Assembly: GCA_027311865.1 (NCBI GenBank)
Contig: DAICYC010000001.1
Location: 1 to 33,149, forward strand
Origin: Candidatus Saccharimonadota bacterium
Lineage (GTDB): Bacteria; Patescibacteriota; Saccharimonadia; Saccharimonadales; Saccharimonadaceae
Length of the DNA stretch: 33,149 nucleotides
Reading direction: 5' to 3'
Below, one piece after another: positions 26,318-33,149 of the stretch; position 1 is the stretch's first letter; each line of letters begins with the position of its first letter. The position numbers and the translations under genes were made by a program. Below the pieces are notes generated by a model. It had not been told where the DNA came from and ran no database searches. It was given only the letters and a program-made list of their open reading frames with translations.

Positions 26318-27394
26318 TTGTCAATGTCAGAAAAAACTTCAAATTCAGAACGTTTCGCCGTCCTCGATTGGCTTCGCGGCTATTTTATTATCGTAATTAT
26401 CGTCGACCACTTGTCGCGCTGGCCAAGCATCTGGAGCACCATATCAGGTAAAGCCTGGCTGTGGGTCACCGCCGCCGAAGGTTTTATCATCATTTCGGGG
26501 TTATTGGTAGGCTATATTCGCGGCTATAAGAAACGCTTCGATCCAATGAACCTCGTCACCAAATCTCTACTCAAGCGTGCCCTAACTCTCTATATCTGGG
26601 CCGTTCTAGGCACGATTGTTTATACTACGCTGATTTGGTACTTACCTCTGATTGGTGGCGCCCCTGGGATGCCGGTTAGTCGTGGTGACTGGTCATCGTT
26701 AATCGGTCGAGCGGTGATACTAGACTTCACCTACGTTTGGGTATACTTCCTCAAGCTGTACGCCGTCTTTTTGGCCTTCGCGCCAATTGCCGTGTGGCTA
26801 CTACGTCGGTCACAAGCCGGAATGTTAATGTCAATCAGCACCAGTCTACTCATGATCGGCTGGGCAACTCAAAATGAACTGCTGCAATGGCAATTCTTGT
26901 TCTTTATTCCGAGCATGGTCGGCTATCATCTCGACGAAATAATTAATTGGTGGCGTCGAACCACATCAACGATTCGGGCGAGCTTATCTTGGTCGGTCAT
27001 CGGGCTGTCTCTGGTGACTATTGTTTTGTCGGTCTTAGCCACCTTCCATCAGTCAACAATCTCCAGCCTAGCTAGTGCTCTGAATCCGTTATTCGAAAAA
27101 GACACCATCAGCTTAGCTCGAGCCGGTATGGCCTTCTTGTGGTTCAGCGGCCTCCTGTTAATCTTTATCAAGGCCCGTCATTTTATTGCCCGCTGGCTGG
27201 CTTGGTTAATCGAGCCCATCGGACGCAGTTCTCTCACCGCCTATATACTTCACGGGATGGCCCTAATTACTATCAGCTCACTTACTGCGAGCGGTAGCAA
27301 CATCTTTATCAATAGCGCCCTGGGTGCCGCCGCCGTCTTGATTGTCTGGAGTTTGCTAAAAATCCCTCGAATCAATCGTGTTATTCCGCGCTAG
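26318..27394 (+). CDS. OpgC-like membrane acyltransferase family protein
   Basis: FAVLDWLRGYFIIVIIVDHL, AAEGFIIISGLLVGYIRG, polytopic with GRSSLTAYILHGM near the C-terminus. Confidence 0.78.
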   Translation: MSMSEKTSNSERFAVLDWLRGYFIIVIIVDHLSRWPSIWSTISGKAWLWVTAAEGFIIISGLLVGYIRGYKKRFDPMNLVTKSLLKRALTLYIWAVLGTIVYTTLIWYLPLIGGAPGMPVSRGDWSSLIGRAVILDFTYVWVYFLKLYAVFLAFAPIAVWLLRRSQAGMLMSISTSLLMIGWATQNELLQWQFLFFIPSMVGYHLDEIINWWRRTTSTIRASLSWSVIGLSLVTIVLSVLATFHQSTISSLASALNPLFEKDTISLARAGMAFLWFSGLLLIFIKARHFIARWLAWLIEPIGRSSLTAYILHGMALITISSLTASGSNIFINSALGAAAVLIVWSLLKIPRINRVIPR

Positions 27395-28955
27395 CGGTTT
27401 GGAGCTTGATACCTTTGTATAGGCTCTTACCGTCAACTGGGCTAACAGCCTCCACTCGATCAATCGTTTCGAGGCTATCCCGCGGGGCTTCTAGTTCAGC
27501 TGAAGCGTGACCGATGTACCAGACAGTCGGATGTTCAAGCAGGAACTTATCTAAATCTTTAATTTTAAAGCGATCGTCTTCTTGTAGCATCAACAGTGAG
27601 CCAAATTCGTACTTGGTCGACTTGTCGAGGAAGTAGATTGGATAGTCTTCGCTATTATAAAAAGCCGCCTCATAAAACACCCAAGGTGTATTAGTTATAA
27701 TCGGCGTGCCCGGTTCACTTCGCTCCCGGACCATCATAACCACGTTACGAGTCTGAATATCGGTTCGAGAGTTCTTGTTGTAGTTACCGTAAAAATACAT
27801 TGTCGATAAGCCGCTCATTAGCATCGCCAAGACAATGGCCGCGACCGTTAGCTTAGCCCAAATACTACTTCGCCGCAGTCCGACCACTAGAACCAAACCA
27901 ACAAACAGAGCCGAAGCGACCGCCGCCGGCAACAAATAGCGTTCGACAAACGATGACTGGAGCGGTGGTAGTGAAGCTGCGTACAGCACCAGTGGCGGTA
28001 CTGCCGCTAGGCATAGCAGCAACCAATACGACCGACGTTCAGCGACTCGCAGCCGACGATAAGTCACCACCGCCGAAACACCCACTACAATCGCCATCAA
28101 TATTAGACCGGCCGACTGCCAGCCGACAACCTGATTACTCTGAAGGAAATAAACGAGCGTTCCGAAATAACTGCCGACCGAATCGACACCTACTGGACTG
28201 ATCCAGAATCCACCCGACTGGATAACCACCAGTTGATAAACCATAGACGGCAACCATGGCAGAAACAAACCGATCGCCAAGCCATACGCTATCAGCCAAT
28301 CTTTATCAAAGAAACGCTTTAGTAAGACCTTGCCGGTGGCTCCTTTCTGACGAATCACCACCACTCGCCATACCCAATGCGCAATCCAGACGAGGGCCAT
28401 AAAATAATGCGTCAACATACCGGCGGCCACCAAGACACCGTAAATAATCCAATCGCGTCGTCGCTTGCTGTCTAAAGCGATTGTCATAACATAAGTCGCC
28501 GCCATCGCAATCGCCGCCGACATCGTGTACATCCGAGCTTCTTGACTATAGCGAATGAATAGCGGTGATAGCACTAATATCGCCAATGAAATAATTGCCA
28601 CCTGCTTACCGAACTGACGTCGCATCCAAGCGTAGCCGAAACCAGCCGCCACCACACCGAACACAATACTAAGTGATCGCAACCCAACCTCGGTGTAACC
28701 AAAAATCGTCGACCAGACTTTTAACACCCAGTAATACAGTGGCGGATGGACGTCGGCCGCTGTATAGCGAGCAATGTCGTAGGCGTTAAACTGAATAATA
28801 TAAGCGCTAAACGCCTCATCGAACCAAATCGCCCCCTTGGTGAGGTTCCATAGCGACAAGCTAACATAAACCCCGAGAAGTAAACCGACCAGTACCCATT
28901 CATATGTTGTTCGGGTGCGCAAAAAAGTTGTGACATTATCAAATAGCTGTTTCAT
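27381..28955 (-). CDS. GT39/ArnT-like membrane glycosyltransferase
   Basis: IWFDEAFSAYIIQFNAYDIARYTAADVHPPLYYWVLKVWSTIFGYTEVGLRSLSIVFG. Start at MKQLFDNV (28955); the upstream part of the 29114 ORF is antisense tRNA-Pro. Confidence 0.85.
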   Translation of the reverse strand: MKQLFDNVTTFLRTRTTYEWVLVGLLLGVYVSLSLWNLTKGAIWFDEAFSAYIIQFNAYDIARYTAADVHPPLYYWVLKVWSTIFGYTEVGLRSLSIVFGVVAAGFGYAWMRRQFGKQVAIISLAILVLSPLFIRYSQEARMYTMSAAIAMAATYVMTIALDSKRRRDWIIYGVLVAAGMLTHYFMALVWIAHWVWRVVVIRQKGATGKVLLKRFFDKDWLIAYGLAIGLFLPWLPSMVYQLVVIQSGGFWISPVGVDSVGSYFGTLVYFLQSNQVVGWQSAGLILMAIVVGVSAVVTYRRLRVAERRSYWLLLCLAAVPPLVLYAASLPPLQSSFVERYLLPAAVASALFVGLVLVVGLRRSSIWAKLTVAAIVLAMLMSGLSTMYFYGNYNKNSRTDIQTRNVVMMVRERSEPGTPIITNTPWVFYEAAFYNSEDYPIYFLDKSTKYEFGSLLMLQEDDRFKIKDLDKFLLEHPTVWYIGHASAELEAPRDSLETIDRVEAVSPVDGKSLYKGIKLQTASAE

Positions 28956-29036
28956 AATTATCACCATAATACCACGGCGACAAACCTCTAGAAAAACTGT
29001 CCGATACGGTGTATAATCACCTTCGGACACACACAT

Positions 29037-29113
29037 CGGGGTGTGGCGCAGTTGGCTAGCGCGCGCGGTTTGGGACCGTGAGGTCGAAGGTTCGAATCCT
29101 TTCACCCCGACCA
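29037..29113 (+). tRNA. tRNA-Pro(TGG), CCA encoded
   Basis: CGGGGTG-TG-GCGCAGTTGGCTAGCGC...CGCGG-TTTGGGA-CCGTG...GAAGGTTCGAATCCTTT-CACCCCG-A-CCA. Confidence 0.94.
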
Positions 29114-29115
29114 TA

Positions 29116-29146
29116 GAAAAAAGGACACAATACGTGTCCTTTTTTC
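29116..29146. terminator. Bidirectional terminator between tRNA-Pro (+) and rny (-)
   Basis: GAAAAAAGGACAC-AATAC-GTGTCCTTTTTTC perfect hairpin with A/T flanks on both strands. Confidence 0.9.
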
Positions 29147-29166
29147 TTGCGTGAAATTATTTATTT

Positions 29167-30678
29167 CTACTTCGCATACTCAATCGCCCGAGTCTCTCGG
29201 ATCACATTGACCTTGATAGTACCAGGGTATTGCATCGTGCTTTCGATTTTGTTGGCGATGTCGCGAGCTAGCTTAATCGCCGAAAGGTCATCGATGCTTT
29301 CCGGTCGGACGATAACACGGACTTCACGTCCAGCGCTGATAGCAAAGGACTTTTCGATGCCCGGGAAGCTATTGGCCACGTTTTCGAGGTCACGCATCCG
29401 TTCAGCAAAGTTCTCGGCGCTGATGTTGCGCGCGCCCGGACGGGCCGCCGACAAGGCGTCACAGATACGAACGATGATTGCTTCTGGTGTGGTCGCTTCG
29501 ATGTCATCGTGATGAGCTTCGATAGCGTGAACGATTTCGTCACTCAAGCCGTACTTTCGAGCCAACTCGGCACCGATATGATGGTGCTTACCTTCAACCT
29601 TATGGGTAACAGCCTTGCCGATGTCGTGGAGCAGTGTCGCAATCTTGGTGATTCGCACATCAGCTCCAATCTCTTCCGCAATCAAGCCGGCCATATGGGC
29701 CATTTCCGTGCTGTGCATCAGAACATTTTGACCAAAGCTGGTTCGGAATTTCAGCTCACCAAGCAAATGAAGCATTTCTTTAGGAATACCGACGACACCA
29801 ACCTCTCGGGCCGCATCTTCACCGGTACGAACGACTTCTTTTTCGATTTCTTTTTGGGCCTTGGCGACCACTTCTTCAATTCGGCCCGGATGGATACGGC
29901 CGTCTTTCATGAGCATTTCTAACGACAAACGAGCCACCTGTCGACGCATCGGATCGAAGCTCGAGAGAATAACCATACCTGGCGTATCATCTACCATGAT
30001 ATCGACACCAGTAGCCCGCTGTAGCGCCTGAATGTTGCGGCCTTCTTTACCAATAATTCGGCCCTTCATTTCATCATCTGTCAGCTTCAGAGCTGTCACG
30101 GTTCGTTCGGCCGTCACCTCGCTGCTCATTCGTTCCATGGCGGTGACGAGGATCATCTGCGCCTTTTCTTCGGCTGTTTCTTCGGCATCATTTTGAAGCT
30201 TACTGACCAGACCAAGCAAATCCTGCTTGATATCACGCTCCGTCATATCCATTAACTTCTGAGCCGCCTCGGCTTTTTTGAGGCCAGCAATTTTTTCTAA
30301 CTTCTCCTGTTGACGCGTTCGGATTTCACGAATTTCATTCTTCAAGTCTTCAACTTCATCCTCTTGCGCACGAAGCTTCTCGGCTCGCTTATCGAGCTCA
30401 TCGAGCTTGCGATCTAAACTAGTCTCTCGTTCAGCCAAGCGACTCTCGGTCTTGTCCCACTGCTTACGTCGATCCGACTCTTCTCTCTTGGCTTCATCGG
30501 CCAAGCGAACGGCCTCGTCTTTGGCTTTGAGAACGATGTCGCTAGCCTTTGTTTTGGCGTCGGCGATTAATTGATCGGCTCGGTGCTTACCACCGGTCAC
30601 CTTTGCTCTCGTGTAAGTCACCGCCCCGCCGGCACCAGCTAAAACACCGATAATTGCGGCGATAATTGCTTCAACCAT
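29167..30678 (-). CDS. rny: Ribonuclease Y
   Basis: N-terminal TM, long coiled coil, KH-type GRIIGKEGRNIQALQRATGVDIMVDDTPGMVILSSFDPMRR, HD domain KIATLLHDIGKAVTHKVEGKHHHIGAELARKYG. Confidence 0.97.
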   Translation of the reverse strand: MVEAIIAAIIGVLAGAGGAVTYTRAKVTGGKHRADQLIADAKTKASDIVLKAKDEAVRLADEAKREESDRRKQWDKTESRLAERETSLDRKLDELDKRAEKLRAQEDEVEDLKNEIREIRTRQQEKLEKIAGLKKAEAAQKLMDMTERDIKQDLLGLVSKLQNDAEETAEEKAQMILVTAMERMSSEVTAERTVTALKLTDDEMKGRIIGKEGRNIQALQRATGVDIMVDDTPGMVILSSFDPMRRQVARLSLEMLMKDGRIHPGRIEEVVAKAQKEIEKEVVRTGEDAAREVGVVGIPKEMLHLLGELKFRTSFGQNVLMHSTEMAHMAGLIAEEIGADVRITKIATLLHDIGKAVTHKVEGKHHHIGAELARKYGLSDEIVHAIEAHHDDIEATTPEAIIVRICDALSAARPGARNISAENFAERMRDLENVANSFPGIEKSFAISAGREVRVIVRPESIDDLSAIKLARDIANKIESTMQYPGTIKVNVIRETRAIEYAK

Positions 30679-30828
30679 ATTGTTTCCTTCCTCGGTCGCA
30701 TCTGGCTAAGTGTACGTCTTAGCAAAAAAGATTGATCACAGACACAACCGAAATACATCAAAAAATATTCAAACGTCTTGTATAACAGACTTTATTATTG
30801 TAGCCCTGTTTACATCATTCACGCAAGG

Positions 30829-31221
30829 CTATTTGCGTGGCTGGGTAATATGCGCTTGTCCGCCATACTCCGGCATGACGACCCGGTCATTTTCTGAGGC
30901 CTCTAGTCGATTCAGCCCCACCTCGAGCCAGTCGTCGCTATCGTCGACGCCAACAATTGGCACCGCTAAGCTTTCAGCTAGCGTGTTGGCCACCGTTAGG
31001 CCGATACGTAGTCCGGTATAACTACCCGGCCCACGCATAACAATCAGACCGTGAATTGATTCTAGGCCATCCATACCGACGTCCTGGAGGGCTTCGATGA
31101 GATGTTTGTGTAGATTCGCCGCCAGGGTTCGTCCGGCTTCCCAATCAAAGCTTTCCCACTGTCCATCGACGTATAGCCGTAAACGGCAAACAGGGGTTGA
31201 GGTGTCGAGTGCCACTAGCAT
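30829..31221 (-). CDS. tsaB: TsaB-like protein, N-terminal lobe only
   Basis: MLVALDTSTPVCRLRLY, GLIVMRGPGSYTGLRIGLTVANTLAESLAVPIVGV; only 130 aa. Confidence 0.85.
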   Translation of the reverse strand: MLVALDTSTPVCRLRLYVDGQWESFDWEAGRTLAANLHKHLIEALQDVGMDGLESIHGLIVMRGPGSYTGLRIGLTVANTLAESLAVPIVGVDDSDDWLEVGLNRLEASENDRVVMPEYGGQAHITQPRK

Positions 31222-31661
31222 GATAATTCCTTTGTAATTTCCGGTGCGCCGTCAATATCGAGCGCCCGTTCATTTTCACTGATAACTGTAAATCTAATTC
31301 GCAAACGATCAGCCGGTAGATTGTCCGCTACGATATCGGCCCACTCGATAACTGTAACAGTATGTCGATCAGCCATGGCTTCTTGGATATCTTCGCTCAA
31401 CACGCCAGCCTCACCTAATCTGTAAAAATCATAGTGCGCCAAGACGATGTCATCTCGACCTTCGTAGACTCGGCTAATTGTGAAACTTGGGCTCTGAATC
31501 TCATCGGTAATATCTAAGCCTTGCGCCAAACCTTTGACAAAGGTCGTCTTGCCAGCCCCGACATCGCCCGATAGTTCGATCGTTTCGTGGCCAACTAAAA
31601 GTCGTCCGACTTGTTCACCAAAGCCGCGCATTGCTTGCTCATTCAAAATAATCTTATTCAC
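31215..31661 (-). CDS. tsaE: tRNA threonylcarbamoyladenosine biosynthesis ATPase TsaE
   Basis: IELSGDVGAGKTTFVKGLAQGLDI, SPSFTISRVYEGRDDIVLAHYDFYRL, TVIEWADIV. Confidence 0.94.
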   Translation of the reverse strand: MNKIILNEQAMRGFGEQVGRLLVGHETIELSGDVGAGKTTFVKGLAQGLDITDEIQSPSFTISRVYEGRDDIVLAHYDFYRLGEAGVLSEDIQEAMADRHTVTVIEWADIVADNLPADRLRIRFTVISENERALDIDGAPEITKELSC

Positions 31662-31724
31662 TACGGTGACATTATAACATCTGGTGATTTTAAAGCGGCT
31701 AGGCTACAATGGAGCGTAAGCATT

Positions 31725-33149
31725 ATGCGCATATCGGACGACACAACAAAGACCATACTCGAGCAGCAGCAGTTGGCCTCTGCCGATCAGTTAAAGACGC
31801 TACTCGAACAGGCCGAACGCGTCAAACGACCTCTCCGTGAGATAGTCGTTGAAGAACGCGTTGCCACTGAGAAGCAGCTGGTTGAAGCTTTCTCGGCAAT
31901 ATCTGGCGTTCCGTTCGTCGAACTGACGCCAAATCAAATATCCCTCGACACTCTCGAGCTTCTGCCCGAACGGGTGGCTCGTCAGTACAATGCCGTCGTT
32001 TTCAAGTCTGACAAAGACAACATCCGCCACATCGCCATGGAAGATCCGGACGACGTTCAGGCGATTAACTTTATCCAGAAAGAGCTCGGCGTCGATTCCA
32101 AAATTTACATTGCCACCAAAGACAACATCCTGTCGGTCCTGGAACTATACCGCGGCGATGTCAACAAAGAGCTAAACGAAGTTATCGAGACTCAGCGCGA
32201 GCAAGGACAAGGCGCCGCCTCCAAGGCCATCTCCGAAGGTGAGATTGACGAGAATTCACCAATTGCCCAAACCGTTAACTTGTTGCTGGAATACGCCATT
32301 CGATCCTTCGCCAGTGACGTTCACATTGAACCCCGTGAAGGTTACGTCCAGATTCGTTACCGCGTCGACGGTGTCCTAAAAGAAGTCAATCGTTTGCCTC
32401 AAAATGTTCAAGACGCCCTCGTCAGTCGTATCAAAATTCTCGCCAATCTTAAAATCGACGAACGTCGCGTCCCACAGGACGGTCGTTTCAAGATCCGTGT
32501 AGCCGGCCGGCAATATGCCCTGCGTGTTAGCACCCTACCAATTACCGACGGCGAAAAGATCGTTATGCGTATTCTCGACGAATCCAACCAAGCCATTACT
32601 CTCGAAGACCTCGGCTATTGGGGCCGCGCCTTAGTCGACCTAAAATCAACCATGACCGAACCTAATGGCATCGTTCTGATGACTGGACCAACCGGCTCCG
32701 GAAAGTCAACCAGCCTCTTTAGTATTCTAACCATGCTCAACAAGCCTGATGTCAACATTTCTACAATCGAAGACCCGGTTGAATATAAGATTCTTGGCGT
32801 CAACCAGACTCAGACCAACCCCAAAGCTGGTATGACCTTCGCCAGCGGTCTTAGGGCTCTACTCCGTCAAGATCCTAATATCATCATGGTCGGTGAGATT
32901 CGTGACGCTGAAACCGCCAACCTTGGTATCCAAGCCGCGCTAACCGGACACATGGTCTTCAGTACCCTCCACACCAATAATGCTGCCACCTCTCTGCCCC
33001 GTTTGCTCGATATGGGCATTGAGCCATTCTTGATTGCCAGCACCATTCGATCGGTCGTTGGTCAACGTCTGGTCCGACGGCTTCATCGAGAATCGCGTCA
33101 GAGTTACACGCCATCCGAGGAAGAAAAGGCTGAAATTATGCGGCTATTC
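31725..33149 (+). CDS. pilB: GspE/PilB-family type IV pilus assembly ATPase, 3' truncated by window edge
   Basis: Own translation from ATG 31725 stays open to the window end: ASDVHIEPREGYVQIRYRVDGVLKEV, MTGPTGSGKSTSLFSIL, ISTIEDPVEYKI, LRQDPNIIMVGEIRDAETANLGIQAALTGHMVFSTLHTNNA. Confidence 0.95.
   Translation, partial: MRISDDTTKTILEQQQLASADQLKTLLEQAERVKRPLREIVVEERVATEKQLVEAFSAISGVPFVELTPNQISLDTLELLPERVARQYNAVVFKSDKDNIRHIAMEDPDDVQAINFIQKELGVDSKIYIATKDNILSVLELYRGDVNKELNEVIETQREQGQGAASKAISEGEIDENSPIAQTVNLLLEYAIRSFASDVHIEPREGYVQIRYRVDGVLKEVNRLPQNVQDALVSRIKILANLKIDERRVPQDGRFKIRVAGRQYALRVSTLPITDGEKIVMRILDESNQAITLEDLGYWGRALVDLKSTMTEPNGIVLMTGPTGSGKSTSLFSILTMLNKPDVNISTIEDPVEYKILGVNQTQTNPKAGMTFASGLRALLRQDPNIIMVGEIRDAETANLGIQAALTGHMVFSTLHTNNAATSLPRLLDMGIEPFLIASTIRSVVGQRLVRRLHRESRQSYTPSEEEKAEIMRLF

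Noticed and set aside
25912-26451. 179 aa plus-strand ORF antisense to tilS and overlapping the acyltransferase start
   Set aside because: Covered by tilS and by the better-supported 26318 gene; no family resemblance.
28956-29114. N-terminal extension of the glycosyltransferase ORF (MVGVKGFEPSTSRSQTARASQLRHTP...)
   Set aside because: This is translation antisense to tRNA-Pro, a common annotation artefact; the start was moved to 28955.
1-33149. CRISPR arrays, insertion sequences, prophage, rRNA or recoded stop codons
   Set aside because: No spaced direct repeats, transposase or integrase motifs, or rRNA signatures were seen by eye, and the housekeeping ORFs close normally with the standard bacterial code.

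Overview
The window reads as a compact, mostly minus-strand housekeeping segment of a reduced-genome bacterium. Gene content and the small or shortened versions of several proteins suggest a Patescibacteria/CPR member, possibly Saccharibacteria; this is an inference from sequence only. Supported content: a frame-disrupted type IV prepilin; histidine phosphatase and HIT proteins; five CCA-encoding tRNAs (Arg-TCT, Gly-TCC, His-GTG, Lys-TTT, Pro-TGG); a membrane-anchored double-AAA+ Clp-like ATPase with a small membrane partner; a MurT/GatD pair; a ComEC core; a GH5 glucanase-like enzyme; a DUF192 / RimK / RimK-associated aspartyl-protease-like operon; the heat-shock set dnaJ, dnaK, grpE, hrcA with three CIRCE operators; pgsA, gmk, lepA, murJ, ftsH, tilS; an OpgC-like acyltransferase and a GT39-like glycosyltransferase; rny, tsaB, tsaE; and a partial pilB/gspE running off the right edge. 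I found no CRISPR array, transposon, integrase, rRNA or prophage. No clearly new multi-gene system is evident. The best candidates for a second look are the membrane-anchored Clp-like ATPase whose first AAA module looks catalytically degenerate, the possible ADP-ribosyltransferase-fold small protein, the cysteine-free MurT, the internally shortened HrcA with an intact CIRCE regulon, and the GH5 enzyme without a signal peptide.
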